From positions 1 to 22,722 of the IMG/VR virus record IMGVR_UViG_3300031963_000984: a DNA stretch of 22,722 nucleotides, one strand, 5' to 3'. Positions 8,146 to 12,664 of this stretch are shown here, piece after piece (the first letter of the stretch is position 1; the number at the start of each line of letters is the position of its first letter). Position numbers and translations under genes: made by a program. The DNA comes from a virus. The notes under the pieces are model-generated. The model saw only the letters and a program-made list of their open reading frames with translations. It did not search any database and was not told where the DNA came from.

Positions 8146-8566
8146 TTTCACCCTTGAAGAGCTGACCCGCTCGGATGCCGCCTCGCGTAACGGCTGGGAC
8201 AACACCCCCAACGAGGCTGAGATAGAGAACCTAAAACGCCTTGCGGAGCTACTTCAGGCGGTTAAAACTGCCTTGGGTGGTAAGCCGGTGATGATTAACT
8301 CTGGGTTTCGGTCTAAGCAAGTAAACGACTCGGTGGGGTCTAAGGACAGCTCCCAGCACCGGATCGGGTGCGCGGCTGACATTCGAGTCCCGGGCATGAC
8401 CCCCCGGCAAGTCGTAGAGGCGTGTATTGCGGCCTCTGTGCCGTTTGATCAGATCATCCTAGAGTTCGATAGCTGGACGCACATCAGCGTCCCTAACACC
8501 CCAGAATTAGCTCCCCGAGGGTCAAAATTGATCATTGACCGACAGGGAACCCGAGCTTTCGCGTAG
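8129..8566 (+). CDS. endolysin, peptidase M15A (D-Ala/L-Ala carboxypeptidase-like)
   Basis: A 145-residue protein with GTG start at 8129 overlapping the holin by 17 bases. This start is chosen because MQLSPNFTLEELTRSD is the typical N-terminus of phage and prophage M15A proteins. The zinc site is visible: SQHRIGCAADI gives H77 and D84, and FDSWTHISV gives H118, with NSGFRS (57-62) upstream as usual. The enzyme would cut peptide cross-bridges in peptidoglycan. No signal peptide is seen, so it depends on the holin for export. Its length equals the single catalytic domain; there is no cell-wall-binding domain. A terminator follows 31 bases after the stop. Confidence 0.9.
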   Translation: MQLSPNFTLEELTRSDAASRNGWDNTPNEAEIENLKRLAELLQAVKTALGGKPVMINSGFRSKQVNDSVGSKDSSQHRIGCAADIRVPGMTPRQVVEACIAASVPFDQIILEFDSWTHISVPNTPELAPRGSKLIIDRQGTRAFA

Positions 8567-8574
8567 TCTCCTCT

Positions 8575-8588
8575 CCTGCTTCGGCAGG
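8575..8588 (+). other. C(UUCG)G tetraloop hairpin just before the terminator
   Basis: CCTGC-TTCG-GCAGG forms a five-bp stem capped by the very stable C(UUCG)G loop, 8 bases after the endolysin stop and 9 bases before the terminator stem. It has no U-tract of its own. It may protect the 3' end of the late mRNA or help fold the terminator. Confidence 0.6.
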
Positions 8589-8597
8589 CTTGAACAC

Positions 8598-8627
8598 CCC
8601 CCGGCCTAAAAACCGGGGGTCTTTTTC
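8598..8627 (+). terminator. Rho-independent terminator of the rightward late operon
   Basis: A GC stem CCCCCGG (8598-8604) pairs with CCGGGGG (8613-8619) across an 8-base loop, followed by TCTTTTTC. It ends transcription of the structural/lysis operon exactly where the convergent leftward operon finishes. The opposite strand lacks a U-tract after the hairpin, so it is mainly one-directional. Confidence 0.88.
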
Positions 8628-8878
8628 TAATAAAGCGGGGCGCAAGTGACATCGATTACAACGTCCCTACTGACGCCCCCTACGATCCGTCTGCCGTAGA
8701 CCACGATGGCCCTAGTCTTAGCTGCCTGACAGTCTTGGATGGCGTTGGCGGTCTCCAAACGACTTAGGGCTACAACCTCCTTATCTACGATCAAGGACTG
8801 CGCTGGCGGGTTATAGGTCGTGGGTATCGTTGTGGCGCACCCTGCTAATAGGGCGGTGCTTAGTACGAGTAGTCTCAT
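8627..8878 (-). CDS. small outer-membrane-type lipoprotein (spanin-like candidate)
   Basis: An 83-residue protein read leftward. MRLLVLSTALLAGC is a lipoprotein signal peptide with lipobox LLAGC and the lipidated Cys at residue 14. The mature part begins ATTIPTTYNPPAQS and has two more Cys (around 50 and 79) near the middle and end. The ribosome site CGGAGAG is good. Its first 68 bases lie inside the end of the upstream membrane-protein gene in another frame, a layout that recalls Rz/Rz1 spanin pairs. Against that, it is on the strand opposite to the holin-endolysin cassette and is not very Pro-rich. It could instead be a lipoprotein that alters the cell surface, for example for superinfection exclusion. 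Confidence 0.65.
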   Translation of the reverse strand: MRLLVLSTALLAGCATTIPTTYNPPAQSLIVDKEVVALSRLETANAIQDCQAAKTRAIVVYGRRIVGGVSRDVVIDVTCAPLY

Positions 8879-8987
8879 TTTTTCTCTCCGATTTAATTTG
8901 ATACAGACAAGTTACTGCGATTAAAACAATCATGGCCAAGAGGAACGCCCAGACGTCACCGGCGGCTAGGTGGGGGACGTAGTTCAT
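8811..8987 (-). CDS. 58-residue single-pass membrane protein overlapping the lipoprotein gene
   Basis: I take the ATG at 8987 rather than one 75 bases further upstream because it overlaps the preceding stop as ATGA and has a ribosome site (AAAGAAG) before it. There is one transmembrane segment (~13-33, VWAFLLAMIVLIAVTCLYQI), then a basic tail rich in Arg, Lys and His. The positive-inside rule would place that tail in the cytoplasm, which speaks against a standard inner-membrane spanin, whose C-terminus is periplasmic. Its last 68 bases also encode the lipoprotein signal peptide in another frame. Function unknown. Confidence 0.6.
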   Translation of the reverse strand: MNYVPHLAAGDVWAFLLAMIVLIAVTCLYQIKSERKNETTRTKHRPISRVRHNDTHDL

Positions 8988-9181
8988 AGGACTTCTTTCA
9001 CCGTGATAGTCACCGCGATGGGAGTAGCTTTCTGACGCCAGTATTGGCTCGCCATGACCCACTCGGTAGCTTCCCTACGGGTTCTAAAGACGTAAGTCCT
9101 AAACGGGTGTCGGGGGTCATCGTGGGTCTGCACGAATCGCCCGTATTTGTCCCGTAGCGCCCAAGCTCTAGTCTTTGACAT
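8984..9181 (-). CDS. 65-residue basic hypothetical protein
   Basis: The preferred start is the ATG at 9181 (MSKTRAWALRDKYGRFVQTH); a TTG three codons earlier is possible. The protein is basic and aromatic, with a beta-hairpin-like opening (WALRDKYGRFV) and a helix (RREATEWVMASQYW). The gene overlaps both neighbours, 14 bases upstream and 4 bases (ATGA) downstream, so it sits in the middle of a coupled run. I do not recognise a family. Confidence 0.6.
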   Translation of the reverse strand: MSKTRAWALRDKYGRFVQTHDDPRHPFRTYVFRTRREATEWVMASQYWRQKATPIAVTITVKEVL

Positions 9182-9347
9182 CTTTGCCAATCGCAGTCAG
9201 GGCGCGAGCTAACTGCCAACGCATATCTAGGATGATGTTTGTGATCCGATCCTTGTCCGCATCCATCATGGATCGGGTCGCACGTTTAAGTTCTAGCATC
9301 AGGCTATCGACCTTAACGATGATGGTAGAAATATCGTCTTTTTCCAT
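9168..9347 (-). CDS. 59-residue helical hypothetical protein
   Basis: This short gene starts at ATG 9347 after a purine-rich ribosome site (AGGGGGGTGAC) and ends at TAG 9168-9170. It encodes MEKDDISTIIVKVDSLMLEL and a further helical stretch ending IGKDVKD. It is acidic/basic mixed, without Cys or membrane segments, and probably a helical hairpin or small coiled coil. It lies between SSB and the 65-residue protein. The function is unknown; a replication accessory role is possible from context. Confidence 0.6.
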   Translation of the reverse strand: MEKDDISTIIVKVDSLMLELKRATRSMMDADKDRITNIILDMRWQLARALTAIGKDVKD

Positions 9348-9356
9348 GTCACCCCC

Positions 9357-9737
9357 CTAAAAAGGTATGTCGCTAATCAAGCCCGTGGAATCGTAGTTTT
9401 CTACTGCCTCTGTCTTGGTCTTGGATTCTCCGGCAAATTCCAGCTCATTAAGACGGGCTCTTAAAGACATACCCTCGGTTCCGTCTTTGCGTTTGTATTC
9501 CTCAATATGAGGCTCCCCAAGGGTTACAAAGAGCTGCTGGCCCTTGATCAGGTGCTGACTTAACTTCTCTACCCGATCCCCCCACATGGTCGCGGAGACC
9601 CATTGTGTCGGTCTCTTACCGTCCGGGCCTTTCTTCCCGTAAGAGAAGGCTAGGGATAGATCCATGACGGGTTTGTTGTCCGGGGTGTATCGGACTACTG
9701 GGTCGTTACCCAGACGAGCTAAACCTACTAATAACAT
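9357..9737 (-). CDS. ssb: single-stranded DNA-binding protein
   Basis: A 126-residue protein with a strong ribosome site (AAAGGAG, 8 bases before ATG). The OB-fold pattern is clear: LLVGLARLGNDPVVRYTP at the N-terminus, LSLAFSYG, then TQWVSATMWGDRVEKLSQHL and GQQLFVTLGEP. The tail is short and ends SDIPF, matching the acidic DIPF tip by which bacterial SSBs recruit repair and replication partners. It coats ssDNA made by the exonuclease encoded just upstream in the same operon. It is shorter than E. coli SSB (~178 residues), as phage versions often are. Confidence 0.9.
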   Translation of the reverse strand: MLLVGLARLGNDPVVRYTPDNKPVMDLSLAFSYGKKGPDGKRPTQWVSATMWGDRVEKLSQHLIKGQQLFVTLGEPHIEEYKRKDGTEGMSLRARLNELEFAGESKTKTEAVENYDSTGLISDIPF

Positions 9738-9739
9738 CG

Positions 9740-10384
9740 TTACTCTCCTTTATCGAAATAGACTGCTTTGGTGTTGTAGAAATCAAAGAGCTGGTCGCAT
9801 TCCTCTAAGAATGTTTCCGCAGCGCTCTCAATAGCTTTGATTTCTTCCGGCGTGGGTTTGAACTTCCGGATAAATAGGCGCTTACCCTCTTCCATGCGCG
9901 GGTCATAAGATACAAACCATACGTCCCTGCCGGTGCAAGCTGCCTGCAAAATCATCTGTGGTTTGTAGTCATCAGGAACGACCTGATTCCGTATGTATTC
10001 CATGTGTGTCCGGGTCTTTGGGCATTTAATTTCGATCAGGCATCCGTCAGACGTAAACCCGTCCGGTGAGCAACCTAGAAAACCTATGGTCGGGTGATCA
10101 ATAAAACCTACGTCCTCGACCTTAATGCCGGTCATAGCCTCAAAAGCCTCTTTAGCCGATGCCTCTTGCTCAACACCCCACGCCATTTCTGTGGTGACGT
10201 ATTTATCGGCAAAGGTCTGGTTGATCCGTTCGGCCACAATCTCATAGCGCAGATTTTTGCGCTCGGTGGATTCCTTGCCAGACTTTAAGAAGTTCATGGC
10301 CGCGCTCATACGCGAACCGGTGAGCTTACCAAGTCTGTCGTTCCACCAGTTACCGTCTTGCTGGAAGGGATTGGGTTCACGCAT
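9740..10384 (-). CDS. lambda-exonuclease / YqaJ family recombination nuclease
   Basis: A 214-residue protein with the YqaJ/lambda Exo core. The early helix ends in WGVEQEASAKEAFE (69-82, with the conserved Glu), then FLGCSPDGF gives D108, CLIEIKCPK gives the E118-x-K120 pair of the PD-(D/E)xK site, and YKPQMILQAACTG (140-152) carries the conserved Gln residues. Such enzymes are 5'-3' exonucleases that resect double-strand ends, working as toroidal trimers with a partner annealing protein. That partner is probably the gene immediately upstream, which overlaps it by 8 bases; SSB follows two bases downstream. Together they make a recombination set. Confidence 0.88.
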   Translation of the reverse strand: MREPNPFQQDGNWWNDRLGKLTGSRMSAAMNFLKSGKESTERKNLRYEIVAERINQTFADKYVTTEMAWGVEQEASAKEAFEAMTGIKVEDVGFIDHPTIGFLGCSPDGFTSDGCLIEIKCPKTRTHMEYIRNQVVPDDYKPQMILQAACTGRDVWFVSYDPRMEEGKRLFIRKFKPTPEEIKAIESAAETFLEECDQLFDFYNTKAVYFDKGE

Positions 10385-10907
10385 TTTGGGTCTCCTTTAG
10401 CTTTTTGCCGTAGGTCGCTACTTCGTCACGCATAAGTTCGCGTTCATCTTCTTTTAGTGCGCCCCAGAAGATAGCCAGCATCTGCGGGGTTGACGCATCG
10501 TTCATAGCTTTGAGCAGCTCTTCTTTTGACCGGCTTTTTCGTTCTTCAGCTTTAGCTTTTGGTTTGGCCTGCTGATGGATGGCGTTTTGGACTTCGTTGG
10601 CCGAGGCAAACTCAGTACCGCCCCAGCCTGCCGCAGCTAACGCACGACCAATAGCAGAGGTCTCAGCGTTCTCTAAAGCAGAGGTGGAGTTAATTTGGCC
10701 GTTGGCGCGGAACTCTTCGGCGTGGCCGGTAGAGATACATTTGCCATCTTCTTTATAGATCCGGGCCTGCATGATCACCACTACGTCATCGGCCTTGATG
10801 ATTTCTGTGGACAGCTCCCAATCAGGGTGAGCCTCGCGGAACTTCTGAACCCGTAGGGCTACGGTCTGATACTCCTTACCACGGATATTTACAACACCTG
10901 TATTCAT
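10377..10907 (-). CDS. putative single-strand annealing protein (ERF/Rad52-like group)
   Basis: A 176-residue protein from the ATG at 10907, preferred over an in-frame ATG 14 codons earlier because CTGGAG precedes it and homology-like sequence begins here. The core holds a beta-rich part (TEIIKADDVVVIMQARIY) and the segment STSALENAETSAIGRALAAA (~74-93), a motif I associate with phage annealing proteins that act with lambda-type exonucleases. It is followed by a Lys/Ala/Gln-rich linker (~111-128) and a helical C-terminal domain, also typical of annealing proteins with a separate SSB-binding tail. It is coupled to the exonuclease gene. The exact superfamily (ERF, Rad52/Sak or other) needs a profile search. 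Confidence 0.7.
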   Translation of the reverse strand: MNTGVVNIRGKEYQTVALRVQKFREAHPDWELSTEIIKADDVVVIMQARIYKEDGKCISTGHAEEFRANGQINSTSALENAETSAIGRALAAAGWGGTEFASANEVQNAIHQQAKPKAKAEERKSRSKEELLKAMNDASTPQMLAIFWGALKEDERELMRDEVATYGKKLKETQNA

Positions 10908-10920
10908 GACTATTCTCCAG

Positions 10921-11016
10921 TTAGAAAGATACGAACAACACAACGACATACAACATTACAAGCGTAGCAGTAAAGACTGCGTATTCTAGGTACTCGATCA
11001 ATTTATTTTTATCCAT
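10921..11016 (-). CDS. 31-residue single-pass membrane miniprotein
   Basis: A very short gene: ATG at 11016, TAA at 10921-10923. It encodes MDKNKLIEYLEYAVFTATLV followed by MLYVVVLFVSF, that is, a charged start and one hydrophobic helix from ~13 to the end. It overlaps the preceding gene by 8 bases, and a GGAG-like site lies ~8 bases before the ATG. The stop is 13 bases before the annealing-protein start. The regular gene-like spacing supports translation. Phage miniproteins of this type often target host membrane proteins, but nothing here shows a target. Confidence 0.5.
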   Translation of the reverse strand: MDKNKLIEYLEYAVFTATLVMLYVVVLFVSF

Positions 11017-11221
11017 GTTTGGGCTCCCGCAGTAATACATAACGTGCGTAGCGGACACCGTCTTTACCGTCCATCATGTGAGTGCTGATCAGCCATCCGC
11101 GACCCTTGAGCTTAAAGATAACGTCAGCAAGTCGAGTGGCGCGATACTTAGTAATTGCCTCCCAGCTAGTGATGTGTTTGTGTTTGCGTAGGTGTGCTGC
11201 CACATTAGCAATCTTAGTCAT
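11009..11221 (-). CDS. small helix-turn-helix protein (HTH_39-like)
   Basis: A 70-residue protein with strong ribosome site AAGGAG. The sequence HLRKHKHITSWEAITKYRAT, then LADVIFKLKGRGWLIST, has the helix-helix-helix-wing pattern of the phage HTH_39 family: an ITSWEAI turn, a recognition helix and a beta-wing containing RGW, with DGVRYARYVL as the closing strand. It probably binds DNA as a regulator of early transcription or as a replication cofactor. It lies early in the leftward operon, near the divergent control region, where a regulator is expected. Confidence 0.7.
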   Translation of the reverse strand: MTKIANVAAHLRKHKHITSWEAITKYRATRLADVIFKLKGRGWLISTHMMDGKDGVRYARYVLLREPKHG

Positions 11222-11232
11222 TTCTAGTCTCC

Positions 11233-11463
11233 TTATCGTGAATGATCAAATAAATCTTTAGCAATCTGACGGGCTGCTTCTTTTGTCAGCGTGATGCCAG
11301 CTTTGACGTTATCGGTGTTGATGTGCATCCATACAAAGTCGACATCAGAATGAATGTGGGTCTCAAACCGAGAGTCGCCAAACGGGCCGGTAAACTTGCG
11401 AACCTTAGATTCTGTTTCTTCTTGCTGTTCAAGCTGTTGCTGGTGGTGTAGTGCTTGGCTCAT
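11233..11463 (-). CDS. 76-residue hypothetical protein
   Basis: The start overlaps the preceding stop as ATGA and is preceded by GGAGAGAATAA, a leader shared with another gene in this operon. The N-terminus is a Gln/His/Glu-rich polar stretch (~1-22). The rest is a compact mixed fold (FETHIHSDVDFVWMHI, then KEAARQIAKDLFDHS). It has no membrane segment or known catalytic motif and is not recognised. Confidence 0.6.
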   Translation of the reverse strand: MSQALHHQQQLEQQEETESKVRKFTGPFGDSRFETHIHSDVDFVWMHINTDNVKAGITLTKEAARQIAKDLFDHSR

Positions 11464-11630
11464 TTATTCTCTCCACAAGTGATATGGTCAGCTAGGAACT
11501 TCTCGATGTCTTGAAACGTAGATACCCACGCCCGCAGACCGCAGACGCATTTGTAGCTGGGTATGTTGTTCTCGATGATTTTCACCACATGATTGATCGG
11601 CTGATCGTGGTGCTGTGAGTAGACTGTCAT
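11460..11630 (-). CDS. 56-residue Cys/His-containing hypothetical protein
   Basis: A short gene from ATG 11630 with ribosome site CGGAGAG to TGA 11460-11462, the stop overlapping the next ATG. It starts MTVYSQHHDQPINH and contains YKCVCGLRAWV plus a terminal DHITCGENK. CxC followed about 22 residues later by HxxC could make a single zinc site, giving a small zinc finger of the kind seen in phage anti-host or DNA-binding miniproteins. The family is unknown. Confidence 0.55.
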   Translation of the reverse strand: MTVYSQHHDQPINHVVKIIENNIPSYKCVCGLRAWVSTFQDIEKFLADHITCGENK

Positions 11631-11648
11631 TTATTCTCTCCGATAGTG

Positions 11649-11662
11649 GGGGCCGAAGCCCC
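11649..11662 (-). other. intercistronic C(UUCG)G hairpin in the leftward operon
   Basis: Read leftward, GGGGC-TTCG-GCCCC makes a five-bp stem with a UUCG tetraloop, 9 bases after the stop of the first operon gene and ~19 bases before the next start. No U-tract follows, so it is not a terminator; it may mark an RNA processing or stability boundary. Confidence 0.55.
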
Positions 11663-11670
11663 GTTGATAT

Positions 11671-11865
11671 TTACTGCATCTGGATGGTGAGGTTCTCACC
11701 GAGGATTGCTTTGACCGCAGAACCGAAGTGCTGGCGATCAAGACTAAATCCAACTGCGCCAGCGCCCATACGGGTTGCTGTAAATTGTTTAGCTGCGTCC
11801 GACAGCGCAACGAATTGGAATTCGCCGTTAAGGCATTTGGGGGTTTCGTAAACTTGAAAGTCCAT
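11671..11865 (-). CDS. first gene of the leftward operon, 64-residue hypothetical
   Basis: The start at 11865 has a strong ribosome site (AAAGGAG, 8 bases upstream). The protein (MDFQVYETPKCLNGEFQFVA, then AAKQFTATRMGAGAVGFSLD and GENLTIQMQ) is small, beta-rich and soluble, with one Cys. As the gene closest to the strong leftward promoter it should be among the most highly and earliest expressed, a usual place for host-takeover or anti-defence proteins. I do not recognise a family. Confidence 0.6.
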   Translation of the reverse strand: MDFQVYETPKCLNGEFQFVALSDAAKQFTATRMGAGAVGFSLDRQHFGSAVKAILGENLTIQMQ

Positions 11866-11912
11866 GGTGAAGCTCCTTTAGGTATCCGGTCTGAGCGTTG
11901 ACCGTGATATGA

Positions 11913-11960
11913 ATAGTAAACTGTTTATAGGCCATGTCAACAGGTTTTTTAACTTTTTTT
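11913..11960 (-). promoter_or_regulatory. strong leftward early promoter with UP-like A-tracts
   Basis: On the minus strand a perfect -35 TTGACA (11935-11940) is 16 bases from TACTAT (11913-11918, four of six to consensus). Immediately upstream lie two A-tracts (complements of T-runs at 11945-11950 and 11954-11960), placed like an UP element. It would drive the operon from 11865 down to 8627, with a ~40-base leader to the first start. Confidence 0.7.
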
Positions 11961-11970
11961 ACAAAAATAG

Positions 11971-12000
11971 GGTAATCCCCTACAAAATGTGGGGTAATTG
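11971..12000. promoter_or_regulatory. candidate operator between the divergent promoters
   Basis: CCCC-T-ACA (11977-11984) and TGTGGGG (11988-11994) form an inverted repeat around AAA, and GGTAAT occurs on each side of it (11971-11976 and 11993-11998). It lies just outside the -35 boxes of both the leftward promoter and the rightward RNA promoter, a natural site for a regulator such as the HTH protein encoded at 11009-11221. The assignment is inference from symmetry and position. Confidence 0.4.
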
Positions 12001-12026
12001 GCAAGAACAGGTTATTGCCCTATAAT
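11998..12026 (+). promoter_or_regulatory. near-consensus rightward sigma70 promoter
   Basis: TTGGCA (11998-12003, five of six) is 17 bases from a perfect TATAAT (12021-12026). The predicted start is near 12033. No convincing protein start follows at a normal distance. What follows is a strongly folded sequence ending in a U-tract, so this is best read as the promoter of a small RNA and possibly of the rightward operon by readthrough. Confidence 0.8.
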
Positions 12027-12032
12027 CGGGGT

Positions 12033-12205
12033 GTCAGCAGGGTGGCACCTGTTGGAAGAATGAAGATCATCAGGAACCCCCGTTTGTTTAGGTGGGTATG
12101 TGTAGCGCGGGAAATGTGGCTCTCCAGCCTGATGATCCGGTCATTTTTCCTCCGCTGCCCATGCCAAGGGCCATACCCACCTAAGTATTCGGGGGTTTTT
12201 CTTTT
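12033..12205 (+). ncRNA. candidate structured small RNA with intrinsic terminator
   Basis: The basal stem AACCCCCG (12075-12082) pairs perfectly with CGGGGGTT (12190-12197). After a short imperfect joint the helix continues as TTAGGTGGGTATG (12088-12100), pairing perfectly with CATACCCACCTAA (12172-12184). Inside are an arm at about 12104-12156 (AGCG with CGCT, GAAATG with CATTTT, and an inner GGCT-CTCC-AGCC hairpin) and a small GCCC/GGGC hairpin (12157-12171), giving a three-way junction. The closing helix runs into TTTTTCTTTT, a terminator U-tract. A near-consensus promoter lies just upstream. A 57-codon frame from ATG 12060 crosses it, but its ribosome site is too close to the start and its composition looks non-coding. 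The family is not recognised; length and rod shape loosely recall 6S RNA, without further support. Confidence 0.6.
12065..12137 (+). other. long-range complementarity that would make a pseudoknot or switch
   Basis: GATCATCAGG (12065-12074) is perfectly complementary to CCTGATGATC (12128-12137). The first copy is immediately 5' of the basal stem and the second lies in the inner arm, so this pairing crosses the two perfect stems. It therefore forms either a pseudoknot or an alternative fold that breaks the inner arm. Confidence 0.5.
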
Positions 12206-12208
12206 GGT

Positions 12209-12387
12209 GCTGGCTGCGCGAAACGCCAGCTAAGTAAAAGGCGGGGATGGGATAGAGGCCGGGGAATAAGTAGCCCCGGAGCCGGGGTCGACACCCGCTA
12301 TATCCGTCTAGTAGTGGGCATGGCTACCTAGAGTACCGTTGTTACGGGATACATCTCCATGTAAGTCTGGCAAAAACTTGTTTTTGC
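12209..12387 (+). other. hairpin-rich non-coding segment (RNA domain or replication origin candidate)
   Basis: Consecutive inverted repeats fill this stretch. GCTGGC/GCCAGC is at 12209-12230. CCGGGG/CCCCGG (12259-12279) and GGGT-CGAC-ACCC (12285-12296) follow, the former also enclosed by a GCGGG/CCCGC pairing at 12241-12298 that competes with the latter. CTAGTAG pairs with CTA(C)CTAG at 12308-12331. GTACCGT pairs with ACGG(GA)TAC at 12333-12352. GCAAAAAC/GTTTTTGC is at 12370-12387. No open frame with a ribosome site is visible. It could be the 3' part of a longer RNA reached by readthrough, a mRNA leader, or a structured origin between the divergent replication operons. Confidence 0.45.
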
Positions 12388-12440
12388 TAGTTGGTCGGTC
12401 TATGGTTTTAAGGACAAAGGACAGCTTGCAAACAGTTTGC
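12370..12440. promoter_or_regulatory. pair of GCAAA...TTTGC palindromes before the rightward operon
   Basis: GCAAAAAC-GTTTTTGC with a 2-base centre (12370-12387) and GCAAAC-A-GTTTGC (12428-12440) share the same outer half-sites. Between them lie weak promoter-like boxes TTGCTA (12384-12389) and TTTAAG (12407-12412) with a 17-base spacing. The arrangement fits two operator sites flanking a regulated promoter for the genes from 12461. Only the palindromes are certain. Confidence 0.4.
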
Positions 12441-12460
12441 AGTTCGGATACTGTAATTCC

Positions 12461-12664
12461 ATGCAAAACGAAATCGACCAGCTAAAGAAGGTCATCCCGT
12501 GGGCCAAAAGACTCTGGGCGCAAAGCCTTGGGATAGTGCTTTCCCTGCTAATCGGGTTTGGTCTAGGGGTCTTACATACCGAGGGCCAAATCATTGATGA
12601 CTGCCGGTACTCCAGCGTCTTTAGGATCGGATTACAGGCCTACAACTGCCAGAGGCGAAATTGA
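12461..12664 (+). CDS. 67-residue single-pass membrane protein
   Basis: The ATG at 12461 is preferred to a TTG eight codons earlier because that one lies in the palindrome and lacks a ribosome site; the site before 12461 is weak too. A charged N-terminal helix (MQNEIDQLKKVIPWAKRLWA) is followed by one transmembrane segment (~21-39, SLGIVLSLLIGFGLGVLH). The short C-terminal part carries two Cys (48 and 63) that could be disulfide-bonded in the periplasm. It is the first gene of the rightward early operon. The stop overlaps the next start (TTGA). Function unknown. Confidence 0.6.
   Translation: MQNEIDQLKKVIPWAKRLWAQSLGIVLSLLIGFGLGVLHTEGQIIDDCRYSSVFRIGLQAYNCQRRN

Noticed and set aside
12129-12223. 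Hammerhead-like CUGAUGA (12129-12135) with a later CGAAAC (12219-12224).
   Set aside because: No stem II follows CUGAUGA and the intervening bases belong to the perfect 13-bp stem, so the hammerhead core cannot form.
12015-12233. Open frame of about 72 codons (57 from ATG 12060) across the RNA candidate.
   Set aside because: The upstream start lies in the promoter. The ATG at 12060 has GGAA only three bases away, and the peptide composition is atypical; perfect stems explain the sequence better. Not fully excluded.
12241-12298. tRNA-like segment with a T-arm-like GTCGACA loop and a neighbouring GC hairpin.
   Set aside because: The putative anticodon hairpin has a 9-base loop, the T-stem is only four pairs and uses the bases needed for the acceptor, and no D-arm or acceptor stem fits.
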